The notes beneath the pieces are model-generated. The model ran no database searches. It saw only the letters and a list, made by a program, of their open reading frames with translations, and was not told where the DNA came from. Shown here one piece after another: positions 48,936 through 56,546 of a DNA stretch of 64,000 nt (position 1 is its first letter; each line of letters begins with the position of its first letter). Position numbers and translations under genes: made by a program. The DNA comes from Rhodoglobus sp. GTDB lineage: Bacteria; Actinomycetota; Actinomycetes; Actinomycetales; Microbacteriaceae. The stretch covers positions 1-64,000 of the forward strand of contig JAODAQ010000054.1 in assembly GCA_025463515.1 (NCBI GenBank), read 5' to 3'.

Positions 48936-49672
48936 TGACATTGGACGCCGAACACCTGACGGTCTCGTACCTGCGCGAGAAGGGGCGGAGCGCGCTCGCG
49001 ATCGACGACGTCTCGCTCAGCCTCGACGCCGGCCAGGTGCTCGCGGTACTCGGGCCGTCGGGCAGCGGCAAGTCCACGCTGCTGCGCGCGATCGCGGGCC
49101 TCGAGGTGCTCGACAGCACTGTCACGGGCACCGGCCGCGTGCTGTGGGAGGGCGTCGACATCACCGCGATGCCCGTGCACAAGCGCGGCTTCGCCCTCAT
49201 GTTCCAAGACGGCCAGCTGTTCGCCCATCGCTCGGTGGCCTCGAACGTCGCCTACGCCCTTCAGATCGCCCGGATGCCCCAGCTCGAGCAGCGCGACCGG
49301 GTCGCCGAGCTGCTCGCTCTCGTCGGCCTCGAGGGGTTCGGCGACCGGCGGGTCACTGAGCTCTCCGGCGGGGAGCAGCAGCGCGTCGCACTCGCCCGCG
49401 CGCTCGCCGCGCGCCCGCGGCTGCTGCTGCTCGACGAGCCGCTCAGCTCGCTCGACCGGGAGCTGCGCGAGCGCCTCGGGCGCGACCTGCGGCGCATCCT
49501 CGTCGAGACCGGGACCACCGCGCTCTTCGTCACGCACGACCAGGGCGAGGCCGTGCTCGTGGCCGACCGCATCGCGATCATGATGGACTCCCACCTCGTG
49601 CAGATCGGCTCGGCGGCCGAGGTGCTCGAGGCCCCCGCGACGCCCGAGGTCGAGCGGTTCCTGGGCCGATGA
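48935..49672 (+). CDS. thiQ: Thiamine ABC transporter ATP-binding protein
   Basis: 245 residues. Walker A GPSGSGKST, signature LSGGEQQRVALARAL, Walker B LLLLDEPLSSLD and the switch His in VTHDQGEAVLVADRI are present. It resembles ThiQ/PotA-type import ATPases. ATG overlaps the thiP stop, and the stop overlaps the next kinase-like gene (ATGA). It energises thiamine uptake through ThiP. Confidence 0.93.
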   Translation: MTLDAEHLTVSYLREKGRSALAIDDVSLSLDAGQVLAVLGPSGSGKSTLLRAIAGLEVLDSTVTGTGRVLWEGVDITAMPVHKRGFALMFQDGQLFAHRSVASNVAYALQIARMPQLEQRDRVAELLALVGLEGFGDRRVTELSGGEQQRVALARALAARPRLLLLDEPLSSLDRELRERLGRDLRRILVETGTTALFVTHDQGEAVLVADRIAIMMDSHLVQIGSAAEVLEAPATPEVERFLGR

Positions 49673-50154
49673 TCATCCTGATCGACGGCCGGTCGGGCTC
49701 AGGCAAGACAGAGCTCGCGACCCTGCTCGCCGCGAGGCTCGGCGCGCAGGTCGTGCGGCTCGATGACGTCTACCCGGGGTGGGACGGGCTGGATGCCGGC
49801 AGCGCGGCGGTGCCGGGCATCCTGTCGTCCGGCCGCTGGCAGCGGTGGGACTGGGCCACGTCGCAGCCCGCGGAATGGCACTCGGTCGACCCCGATCGGG
49901 CGCTGATCGTGGAGGGGGTCGGCGCGATCACCCGTGCCTCGCTGCCGCTCGCCGACCACGCGCTGTGGGTCGAGCTCGACGGCGAGACGCGCAAGGAGCG
50001 CGCGCTCGCGCGAGACGAGTACTTCGCGGCGCACTGGGACGAGTGGGCCGCGCAGGAAGCCCGTCTCATCGCGCGGGAGGACCCGCGGTCACTTGCCGAC
50101 TCCGTCGTGGACGGGCGCGCGGTCGAGGCGTTCTCCTTAGAGTGGACACCATGA
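49669..50154 (+). CDS. P-loop kinase-like protein (uridine kinase/AAA_33 type)
   Basis: 161 residues. GRSGSGKTELATLLA is the Walker A motif. LDDVYPGWDG and WDWATSQPAEWHSVDPDRALIVEG follow the pattern of uridine-kinase-like P-loop proteins that bind an acceptor. ATP-dependent phosphotransfer is likely; the substrate is unknown. It overlaps thiQ and the rhodanese gene by 4 bases each. A link to thiamine metabolism (for example pyrophosphorylation) is possible but unproven. Confidence 0.85.
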   Translation: MIILIDGRSGSGKTELATLLAARLGAQVVRLDDVYPGWDGLDAGSAAVPGILSSGRWQRWDWATSQPAEWHSVDPDRALIVEGVGAITRASLPLADHALWVELDGETRKERALARDEYFAAHWDEWAAQEARLIAREDPRSLADSVVDGRAVEAFSLEWTP

Positions 50155-51080
50155 CCTCCCCGTTCATCTCGGTCGGCGAACTCGCCGACGCGCTCTCCGG
50201 TTCCACCCCGCCCGCCGTGCTCGACGCCAGCTTCGTGCTGCACCCGGCGAAGGAGGACGGCGACTACCGCACCGACTCCGGGCGGCCGAAGTGGCTCGAG
50301 GCGCACATCCCCGGCTCGCAGCACGTCGACGTCTCGACCCAGTTCAGCGACCCGACGGCGACCCTTCACTACACGCACCCGGAGCCGCAGGCGATCGCCG
50401 ACGAGCTCGCGCGCCTGGGCATCCGGCACGACCGCGCTGTCGTCATCTACGACTCGACCGGCAACCTGTTCGCGGCCCGCCTGTGGTACCTGCTGCGCTG
50501 GATCGGAGTGCCGGCCCGCGTGCTCGACGGCGGTTTCGCCGCCTGGCAGACCGCGGGGGAGCGCACCGAGAGCGGCGAGGGCGAGGTGCCCGAGCCGGTG
50601 CCCGGCTGGCAGGCCTCGGCCGTGCGCAAGGCCTGGGTGAGCAAGAGCGAACTGCTCGAGCGCGATCCGGATGACCCGAGGCCCCTGGTCTGCGGGCTGC
50701 CCGCCGGCTCCTTCACCGGGGCTGACCCCACGAGGTACTCCCGCCGCGGCCGGATCCCCGGCAGTGTCAACGTCTCGAGCCGCGACCTGTTCTCCAAGGA
50801 CGGGCACGTGAAGACCCGCGTCGAGCTGATACTCGCGTACGACGCCGCGGGCATCGACGTGGCACCGCGCAGTTCCGAACGAGCACAGGGCAGTTCCGAA
50901 CGAGCACAGGGCAGCGACGAGGAGGTGCTGCTCTACTGCGGGGGCGGCATCTCTGCCGCGGCCAATGCGCTCACCCTCGCGGCGATCGGCACCTCGGCGG
51001 TGCGGATCTACGACGGGTCGCTCGAGGAGTGGTCGGCCGACCAGACCCTGCCGCTCGAGGTCGGAGAGCCTACTTCTTAG
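50151..51080 (+). CDS. Thiosulfate/mercaptopyruvate sulfurtransferase (two rhodanese domains)
   Basis: 309 residues, two rhodanese repeats. In the first, the active-site Cys position is Asp (VIYDSTGNLFAAR), as is normal for the inactive domain. The second has LLYCGGGISAAANA with the catalytic Cys. GSQHVDVSTQF and GSVNVSSRDLF are the inter-domain motifs. It transfers sulfane sulfur to cyanide or thiols. A 21-bp in-frame tandem duplication (SSERAQG twice) sits just before the active loop. Last gene of the thi run; sulfur transfer could serve thiamine, which is speculation. Confidence 0.9.
   Translation: MTSPFISVGELADALSGSTPPAVLDASFVLHPAKEDGDYRTDSGRPKWLEAHIPGSQHVDVSTQFSDPTATLHYTHPEPQAIADELARLGIRHDRAVVIYDSTGNLFAARLWYLLRWIGVPARVLDGGFAAWQTAGERTESGEGEVPEPVPGWQASAVRKAWVSKSELLERDPDDPRPLVCGLPAGSFTGADPTRYSRRGRIPGSVNVSSRDLFSKDGHVKTRVELILAYDAAGIDVAPRSSERAQGSSERAQGSDEEVLLYCGGGISAAANALTLAAIGTSAVRIYDGSLEEWSADQTLPLEVGEPTS
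50870..50911 (+). repeat. 21-bp perfect tandem duplication inside the rhodanese gene
   Basis: Two identical copies (50870-50890, 50891-50911) encode SSERAQG twice, in frame. They fall in a predicted surface loop immediately before the second active-site loop. Confidence 0.95.
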
Positions 51081-51666
51081 CCCACGTCAGGGTGAGGTCG
51101 CTGCCGCGCTGGTGGGTGGTCATCGTGCCGCCGTCGCAGGTGAGCTCCACGCCGACCGAGTCGTCGATGTCGGTCTGCACGAGCGTGTAGGGGAGCGTCT
51201 CGGCGGCGACACCCTTGACGGTGGCGGTCGTGTCGACGTTGAGGCCGGTGGCATCCCAGTCCCGCGGGATCGCCACCTCGGCGTTGATGTAGGCGATACC
51301 GGTGGCCTTGCCCGAGTGCTTGTCGGTGACGACGGTCAGGTTGTCCTCGGCGCCCGAGGTGAGCGTGAGCGTGTAGTCGGTGTCGAGCGCGACCTTGCCG
51401 TCGAGGGCCCAGGTGAGGGTCTGGCTGCCGTCGATGGCGGCGGTCGCGGTGATCGCGCGGGTCGCGAGCTCGGCCTGCATGGCCGTCGCGAGCGCGGCGG
51501 TGTCGAGCGACCAGGTGTTGCCGAGCACGCACTTCGCGATGCCGGTGAGGGGGGCCGGGGGAGCGACTTCGACGAGCGAGCAGCCCGCGAGGCCGACCGC
51601 CGCCAGGATCGCCAGTGCGCCTGCCGTCGAACGGCGTACGGACAACGAGCGTCGTGCTGTGGACAA
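51070..51666 (-). CDS. Putative lipoprotein (DUF4333-type domains not certain)
   Basis: 198 residues from a TTG at 51666 with GGGGAGG five bases upstream. RRSTAGALAILAAVGLAGCSL is a lipoprotein signal with lipobox GLAGC. The mature part is beta-rich (DYTLTLTSGAEDNLTVVTD, GSDLTLTWAKK) with two cysteines that could pair. No family is certain. Convergent with the rhodanese gene with an 11-base overlap. Confidence 0.8.
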   Translation of the reverse strand: MSTARRSLSVRRSTAGALAILAAVGLAGCSLVEVAPPAPLTGIAKCVLGNTWSLDTAALATAMQAELATRAITATAAIDGSQTLTWALDGKVALDTDYTLTLTSGAEDNLTVVTDKHSGKATGIAYINAEVAIPRDWDATGLNVDTTATVKGVAAETLPYTLVQTDIDDSVGVELTCDGGTMTTHQRGSDLTLTWAKK

Positions 51667-51759
51667 GAGGGCCTCCCCGGTAACGGTCTCCTAGCGAATC
51701 TTAGTTCGAGATTCCGTGAGCACCGTGAGGCCCGGCGGTGGGGCGCAGACCGGCCGTTC

Positions 51760-52116
51760 CTATCCCCAGCCCAGCTCGTGGAGCTGCTCGTCGTCGATCC
51801 CGTAGAAGTGGGCGATCTCGTGCACGAGCGTCACGTGGATCTGGTCTTTGAGCTCGTCGAGGTCCTCGCTCACATCCAGGAGGGGCTCGCGGTACAGGAT
51901 GATCCGGTCCGGCAGCTCGCCGAAGCCGTAGTTGCCCCGCTCGGTGAGCGCAACGCCGTCGTACAGGCCGAGGAGGTCGAGCGAGCCGTCCTCCGGGCGG
52001 TCCTCGGTGACGAACACGACATTGTCGAGGCCGTCGATCATGTCGTCCGGCAGCAGGTCGAGCTCGTCCACGACGAGGCGCTCGAACGCGTCGGCGTCCA
52101 CCTCGTCGGGGCTCAC
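51760..52116 (-). CDS. Zincin-like metallopeptidase (DUF1025-type)
   Basis: 118 residues. HVTLVHEIAHFYGIDD carries HExxH plus the downstream Asp, the minimal-zincin motif. The N-terminal FERLVVDELDLLPDDMIDGLDNV is also typical. The GTG start overlaps the DUF2017 stop (GTGA). Family members accompany clpS and DUF2017 in actinobacteria; their substrate is unknown but may be protein quality control. Confidence 0.92.
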   Translation of the reverse strand: MSPDEVDADAFERLVVDELDLLPDDMIDGLDNVVFVTEDRPEDGSLDLLGLYDGVALTERGNYGFGELPDRIILYREPLLDVSEDLDELKDQIHVTLVHEIAHFYGIDDEQLHELGWG

Positions 52117-52622
52117 TCGATCACCTCCACCAGGGTGCCCTGCAGGTAGCCGAGCCAGTCGTAGAGGTCGAGCATCCCCTCGTCGCCGTTGCCCTCGTCG
52201 CCGTCGTCCTCGATCTGCAGCCGGGCCGCGAGAACGAGCCGAAGGTCGGTGAGGTGCCGGAGCCAGGCCTGCACGTCGCCCTGGTCGAGCACCGCGACCT
52301 TGGTCGAGACCGTCCGGATGACCGCCAGCGCGTTCGCGACCTTGCGGTCCACCAGCCCGAGCTCCGTGAGCCGCCGGTGCTCGGAGGCGGCCCCGGCATC
52401 GCCACGGTAGGCGTCGGGGAGCAGCCGGGCCATCGCGGGGTCGAGAGGCGGTGCGGAGGGGCCGCCGATTCCCAGCTGCGCGTAGAGCACGTCGGCGGGG
52501 GACTCGGCGGCGCGCTCCTCGAGCAGCGCCACGAGCTGGCGCGCGAGAGCTTCGAGCAGCTCGCGCTCGCCCGGCGTGAAGCGGGCGGTCACGAGCTCGC
52601 CATCGCGCGCGAACGGGATCAC
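52113..52622 (-). CDS. DUF2017 family protein
   Basis: About 169 residues: IPFARDGELVTARFTPGERELLEALARQLVALL at the start, LLPDAYRGDAGAASEHRRLTELGLV and DLYDWLGYLQGTLV near the end. All are characteristic of DUF2017. The GTG start overlaps the clpS stop (GTGA). It is a conserved companion of ClpS, function unknown. Confidence 0.92.
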   Translation of the reverse strand: MIPFARDGELVTARFTPGERELLEALARQLVALLEERAAESPADVLYAQLGIGGPSAPPLDPAMARLLPDAYRGDAGAASEHRRLTELGLVDRKVANALAVIRTVSTKVAVLDQGDVQAWLRHLTDLRLVLAARLQIEDDGDEGNGDEGMLDLYDWLGYLQGTLVEVIE

Positions 52623-52903
52623 GAGCCCTCCTTCGCGAGGGTCGCCCACAGGCCGAAGTCGTGCATGGCCTCGACATGTCGCTCCATGTCCTCGCGGCCG
52701 CCGGATGCCACGACCGCGCGCCCCTCGTTGTGCACGAGCAGCATCAGCCGGTCAGCCTCCTGCGCACTGTGCCCGAAGTAGCTGCGGAACACGTAGGAGA
52801 CGTAGTTCATGAGGTTCACCGGGTCGTTCCACACGATGGTGACCCACGGCTGGTCGCTGAGGGTCTCGGAGCGGAGCTCCACATCCTCGAGGACCTCGGC
52901 CAC
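52619..52903 (-). CDS. clpS: ATP-dependent Clp protease adaptor ClpS
   Basis: 94 residues. WVTIVWNDPVNLMNYVSYVFRSYFGHSAQEADRLMLLVHNEGRAVV contains the N-degron binding Asn-Asp and the MLxxH segment of ClpS. It delivers N-end-rule substrates to ClpAP/ClpC. GTG start at 52903 with GGAGG six bases upstream. First gene of clpS-DUF2017-peptidase. A terminator hairpin separates it from tRNA-His upstream. Confidence 0.96.
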   Translation of the reverse strand: MAEVLEDVELRSETLSDQPWVTIVWNDPVNLMNYVSYVFRSYFGHSAQEADRLMLLVHNEGRAVVASGGREDMERHVEAMHDFGLWATLAKEGS

Positions 52904-52926
52904 GCGAACCTCCTGAAACGGAAAAC

Positions 52927-52948
52927 GGCCTGACTTTGCAGTCAGGCC
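52927..52948 (-). terminator. Terminator of tRNA-His
   Basis: GGCCTGAC and GTCAGGCC form a perfect 8-bp stem with a six-base loop (TTTGCA on plus). On the minus strand the stem is followed by GTTTTCC. It lies 10 bases after the tRNA and would also lie in the leader of clpS. Confidence 0.8.
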
Positions 52949-52957
52949 ATCTTCACT

Positions 52958-53034
52958 TGGGGTGATCGACGGGGCTCGAACCCGCGACATCCGGCTCCAC
53001 AAGCCAGCGCTCTGCCAACTGAGCTACGACCACC
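52958..53034 (-). tRNA. tRNA-His (GTG)
   Basis: Full cloverleaf on the minus strand: acceptor GTGGTCG/CGATCAC with encoded G-1 opposite C73 (the histidine identity pair), D arm GCTC, anticodon stem CTGGC/GCCGG with loop TTGTGGA (anticodon GTG), T loop GTTCGA, and an encoded CCA end. It lies just downstream of orn, as in many actinobacteria. Confidence 0.97.
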
Positions 53035-53088
53035 ATGGATGCTGCGCTTGCGGCACAGCCCGTCAAGTGTATTACAGACTCACGCGGT

Positions 53089-53709
53089 TCACAGACGCCG
53101 TGCAAATCCCTCCACCACTTCGGCGGAGATCGCCTGCACCTCTTCCGTGGTCAGACCGGGCTCGGGCGTGAACACCGCCTTGCGGTAGTACTCGAGCTCG
53201 CGGATCGACTCGCGGATGTCGGCGAGGGCGCGGTGACCGCCGTCCTTCGCGGGAGCGTTAAAGTACACGCGGGGGAACCAGCGGCGCGACAGCTCCTTGA
53301 TCGAGGAGACGTCGATGCTGCGGTAGTGCAGGTGCGAGTCGACGCGCGGCATGTACTTCGCGAGGAACGTGCGGTCGGTGCCGATCGTGTTGCCCGCGAG
53401 CGGCGCCGTCTGCGGCGTCGGCACGAACTTCAGGATGTACTCGTTCACCGCGTACTCCGCGTCGGCCAGCGCTACTCCGTTCGGGATCTCCTCGAGGAGG
53501 CCGCTCTCCCTGTGCATGTTGAGCACGAAGTCGCCCATGTTGTCGAAGGCGGACTGGTCTGGCTTGATCACGATCGAGAACCCGGGGTCGACGGCCACGA
53601 GGTCGTAGTCCGTGATGACCACGGCGACCTCGACGAGCTCGTCGATCGATATGTCCAGCCCCGTCATCTCGCAGTCGATCCAGACGAGCAGGTCAGAGGT
53701 GGAAGCCAT
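53089..53709 (-). CDS. orn: Oligoribonuclease
   Basis: 206 residues of the DEDDh exonuclease family. LVWIDCEMTGLD is motif I, FDNMGDFVLNMHRESGLLEEI contains the oligoribonuclease pattern, and GGHRALADIRESIRELEYYR carries the final His-Asp. It degrades 2-5-nt RNA and pGpG. The start is ATG at 53709. The gene is followed by tRNA-His and a terminator, a common order. Confidence 0.97.
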   Translation of the reverse strand: MASTSDLLVWIDCEMTGLDISIDELVEVAVVITDYDLVAVDPGFSIVIKPDQSAFDNMGDFVLNMHRESGLLEEIPNGVALADAEYAVNEYILKFVPTPQTAPLAGNTIGTDRTFLAKYMPRVDSHLHYRSIDVSSIKELSRRWFPRVYFNAPAKDGGHRALADIRESIRELEYYRKAVFTPEPGLTTEEVQAISAEVVEGFARRL

Positions 53710-53718
53710 GCGGAAAGT

Positions 53719-54954
53719 CTAGGCCGCGTCACCGATAGTGATCGCCTGGGCCTCCGTCACCGCCGGCTCCGACTGCGCGCCGTTCACTCTCGCGAGCGCG
53801 CGGCGCCCCACGATGATGAGCGTCGCCGAGAGCGCGACGGAGAATGCGCCGACGAAGTACGGCGTCGCCGAGGTGAACGTCGCGGCGAGGGTCGTCGCGA
53901 GCGGGGGTGCCACCGCTCCGCCGATGAACCGCACCGCCGAGTAGGCGGAGGACGCCACCGAGCGGGGCAGGTCGGTCGCCTCCATCACGGACTCGGTGAG
54001 CACGGTGTTCAGCACCCCGAGGAGCAGCCCGCCCACGACTACCGCGGTCACGAGGCCGGCCTGCGAGTGGATGAACACGCCGGCCACCACCAGGTCGAGC
54101 GCGAGCAGCGGCAGCACGATCGACAGGACTGTGGTGCGCGGCATCCGTGCAGTCAGTATCGGTGCCACCCACACGCTCGTCACCGCCAGCGCGACGCCCC
54201 AGCCGAAGAAGGTCAGGCCGATGCCCATCGCCTCGAAGCCCAGCGGGAACGGCGTGTAGGCGAGCAGGACGAAGAAGCCGATGTTGTACAGCAGCGCGGC
54301 GCCGGCCAGGAGCGCGAGCGCCGGGTTGCGCAGCGCGCGCAGGGGAGCGGAGAGCCGCGTGGGCTGCAGTTGCGACCGGTCCTCCTTCTTCAGGAGCACC
54401 GTGATCGCGATGAACCCGATCGCCATCAGGGTGGCGGTGCCGAAGAACGGGCCGCGCCAGCTGATCGAGCCGAGCAGGCCGCCGAGCAGCGGTCCGATCG
54501 CGATGCCGAGGCCCAGAGCGGCCTCGTACAGGATGATCGCTGCCGATGTTCCGCCGCTGGCCGCCCCCACGATCGTGGCGAGAGCCGTGGAGATGAAGAG
54601 CGCGTTGCCCAGGCCCCAGCCGGCGCGGAAGGCGATGACGGCCTCGACGCTGCCGCCGAGTGCCGCGAGGAGCGCGAAGAGGACGATCAGGCCGAGGCCG
54701 ATCATGAGCGTGCGCTTCGGGCCGATGCGGCTCGACACCCAGCTCGTGACGAGCATGGCGAGGCCGGTGATGAGCAGGTAGCTGGTGAAGAGCAGCTCGG
54801 TCTCCGTGGGGGTCGCCTTCAGGTCGGCGGCGATGACGGGGAGGATGGGGTCGACCAGGCCGATGCCCATGAACGCGATCACGCACGCGAAGGCGACAGC
54901 CCAGACCTGCTTGGGCTGCTTCAGGATGCTGCCGGCGCTTTCCCCCGTGCTCAT
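53719..54954 (-). CDS. MFS transporter, drug efflux type
   Basis: 411 residues with 12 predicted transmembrane helices. WAVAFACVIAFMGIGLVDPILPVIAADL opens it, and GPKRTLMIGLGL is the MFS motif-A loop region. The start ATG overlaps the MarR stop (ATGA), so expression is coupled to the repressor. It probably exports a hydrophobic drug or metabolite by proton antiport. Confidence 0.92.
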   Translation of the reverse strand: MSTGESAGSILKQPKQVWAVAFACVIAFMGIGLVDPILPVIAADLKATPTETELLFTSYLLITGLAMLVTSWVSSRIGPKRTLMIGLGLIVLFALLAALGGSVEAVIAFRAGWGLGNALFISTALATIVGAASGGTSAAIILYEAALGLGIAIGPLLGGLLGSISWRGPFFGTATLMAIGFIAITVLLKKEDRSQLQPTRLSAPLRALRNPALALLAGAALLYNIGFFVLLAYTPFPLGFEAMGIGLTFFGWGVALAVTSVWVAPILTARMPRTTVLSIVLPLLALDLVVAGVFIHSQAGLVTAVVVGGLLLGVLNTVLTESVMEATDLPRSVASSAYSAVRFIGGAVAPPLATTLAATFTSATPYFVGAFSVALSATLIIVGRRALARVNGAQSEPAVTEAQAITIGDAA

Positions 54955-55382
54955 GCCGCCACCGCCACGGACCCGACCCGCTCCGACAGGATGGCCGCCG
55001 TGCGCTCGATGGCCTGCCAGCCCTCGGCATCCAGATCGACGAAGAAGGGCGCCATTGCGCTGGCCAGCTCCACGCGCCATCCGGCCAGAGCGGATCGGCC
55101 CCTGTCGCTGATGGCGATGAGCCACGCGCGCGAGTCCTCGACGTCGGCGATGCGGTACACCCACTCGTCCTCGACGAGGCCCTGGAGGAGCTTGGTCATG
55201 CCGGGCTGGCTGATGCGGGCGGCCTTCGCGAGGTCGCCGATGCGGTGCGGGCCGTCCGTGGAGAGCACGGACAGGGCAGACCAGGTGGCGGAGGAGACGG
55301 CGGATCCGGTGGTCTGCGCGGCAATGCGGGTAAGGCGGTGGCTCGAGACCAGGAGCGTCTCGAGGATCTGCGTGGTGTTCAT
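54951..55382 (-). CDS. MarR family transcriptional regulator
   Basis: 143 residues from ATG 55382. SSATWSALSVLSTDGPHRIGDLAKAARISQPGMTKLLQGLVEDEWVYRIADVEDSRAWLIAIS is the winged helix with the Asp-Ser-Arg wing. Directly upstream is a perfect 8-bp inverted repeat, a typical autoregulatory operator, and the MFS gene is co-transcribed. Ligand unknown. Confidence 0.93.
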   Translation of the reverse strand: MNTTQILETLLVSSHRLTRIAAQTTGSAVSSATWSALSVLSTDGPHRIGDLAKAARISQPGMTKLLQGLVEDEWVYRIADVEDSRAWLIAISDRGRSALAGWRVELASAMAPFFVDLDAEGWQAIERTAAILSERVGSVAVAA

Positions 55383-55390
55383 GATCAAAG

Positions 55391-55409
55391 TATATAACCA
55401 AGTTATATA
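55391..55409. promoter_or_regulatory. MarR operator: TATATAAC-CAA-GTTATATA
   Basis: Perfect 8-bp arms separated by 3 bases, almost purely AT in a GC-rich genome. It sits 9 bases before the marR ATG and overlaps its likely -10. It may also affect the divergent small gene at 55435. Confidence 0.82.
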
Positions 55410-55434
55410 ACTCATCGTCTGGTAAGACTTGAGC

Positions 55435-55710
55435 ATGAGCGATTCAGCACCCCAGGTCAGCCGCGGCGACGAGTACGTCGTCTTCTACGTGGGCGGCCCC
55501 TACGACGGCCAGAACGACAAGCGCATCAGCACGGATGGCACGTGGGAGACCGAGATCACGGTCATCGCCGCCGTCGACGGCAAGGAGACGCAGCTCGTCT
55601 ACGTCTCGCCGGTGGCCCGCGAGGTCGGCGAGCAGGTGCAGGTCACGTACACCTGGGACCAGTCCGACAGCGACCCGCTCGAGGCTCTCGACGAGCGCGG
55701 CGAGGAATAG
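55435..55710 (+). CDS. Small hypothetical protein
   Basis: 91 residues, acidic and beta-rich: GDEYVVFYVGGPYDGQNDKRIS, EITVIAAVDGKETQLVYVSP and QVQVTYTWDQSDSD. No known family. It is divergent from the marR gene across the operator, so MarR might influence it. The ATG at 55435 is chosen; a TTG at 55429 would add two residues. Confidence 0.7.
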   Translation: MSDSAPQVSRGDEYVVFYVGGPYDGQNDKRISTDGTWETEITVIAAVDGKETQLVYVSPVAREVGEQVQVTYTWDQSDSDPLEALDERGEE

Positions 55711-55739
55711 CCCGCACCCTCTCTCGGGTTGGCCCCCGT

Positions 55740-56000
55740 GTGAACCTTCTCTTCTTCTCGTCCAACTTCTGCGAGCCGTGCATGGTGACGCGCAAGGTCC
55801 TGGGCGAGGTGTCGGCCCTCGTGCCGAGCGCGCGCATCGCCGAGCTGGACGTCGTCCGCGATTCCGACGAGGCCGAGCGGGCGGGCATCCGGTCGACGCC
55901 CACCGTCGTGGTGCTCAAGGATGACGGTACCGAGGTATTCCGCGCGGAGGGCGTGCCCAGCCTGAACCAGGTGCTCGTGGCGCTCGCGAAGGCGGTCTGA
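55740..56000 (+). CDS. Thioredoxin-fold protein
   Basis: 86 residues, a minimal thioredoxin domain. NLLFFSSNFCEPCMVTRKVL holds the C-E-P-C redox motif. IRSTPTVVVLKDDGTEVFRAEG contains the cis-Pro (TP). Length is shorter than TrxA (about 105), so it lacks some N-terminal helix. It could be a thiol-disulfide reductase. GTG start at 55740, 30 bases after the previous stop. Confidence 0.86.
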   Translation: MNLLFFSSNFCEPCMVTRKVLGEVSALVPSARIAELDVVRDSDEAERAGIRSTPTVVVLKDDGTEVFRAEGVPSLNQVLVALAKAV

Positions 56001-56018
56001 GTCAGCTCGACGATCGAG

Positions 56019-56091
56019 TGCCCCCGGCGCGATTCGAACGCGCGACAAACGGATTAGAAGGCCGCTGCTCTATCCACTGAGCTACGGGGGC
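56019..56091 (-). tRNA. tRNA-Arg (TCT)
   Basis: Acceptor GCCCCCG/CGGGGGC, D arm GCTC-AGTGGATA-GAGC, anticodon loop CTTCTAA (anticodon TCT), T arm GCGCG-TTCGAAT-CGCGC, discriminator A. CCA is not encoded (CTC follows). The anticodon stem GCGGC/TCCGT has a C-U mismatch next to the loop and a G-U at the base. Confidence 0.93.
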
Positions 56092-56150
56092 GTGAGTCAA
56101 GTTTAGGTGCGCGCTGGCACACTGCCGGTCTGCGCAATACGCTGGCGCCC

Positions 56151-56546
56151 ATGATGCGAACTCTGGGAATCGCCGCGACGGCCGCGCTGGCCGCACTCGC
56201 CCTCGCCGGCTGCGTGCAGTCCGGCCCGACGGTCGTGACCTTCGAGGTCGCCGATCAGGGCACCTACAAGATCGAGCTCATCACCGACGAGCAGATCCAG
56301 CACGTCAAAGACCTGATGGCCGGCAGCGAAGAGGGGCGCATCCCGCTCGGAACGATCGTGCGCGACGATCCGAGTGTGAACGCGCCGTGGTCGTGGCACA
56401 TCGACCCGAAGACTCTCGAGTTCGCCGACCAGGCCATCGAGGTGTGCGACGGCCTGCCGGAGTACGTCGAGGACGGCACCCTGACGTCAGACACCTACTG
56501 CCCGTGGTCGGCCGTGCCGATCAAGCTGGAGGGCCCGGGCTCCTAG
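56151..56546 (+). CDS. BP74-like lipoprotein
   Basis: 131 residues. RTLGIAATAALAALALAGC is a lipoprotein signal. The mature domain VTFEVADQGTYKIELITDEQ, APWSWHIDPKTLEFADQAIEVCDG and PEYVEDG, then TYCPWSAVPIKLE, matches the BP74 N-terminal domain consensus (WSWH-x-DP, EVCDG, CPW). Its function is unknown; eukaryotic and bacterial members are secreted. ATG at 56151 (or 56154). Stop shared with the next gene as CTAG. Confidence 0.82.
   Translation: MMRTLGIAATAALAALALAGCVQSGPTVVTFEVADQGTYKIELITDEQIQHVKDLMAGSEEGRIPLGTIVRDDPSVNAPWSWHIDPKTLEFADQAIEVCDGLPEYVEDGTLTSDTYCPWSAVPIKLEGPGS

Noticed and set aside
53035-55410. A 791-codon frame antisense to orn and the MFS/MarR genes
   Set aside because: Orn and MFS motifs are intact on the other strand. 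The frame is a GC-rich shadow (Arg/Glu/His/Asp-rich).
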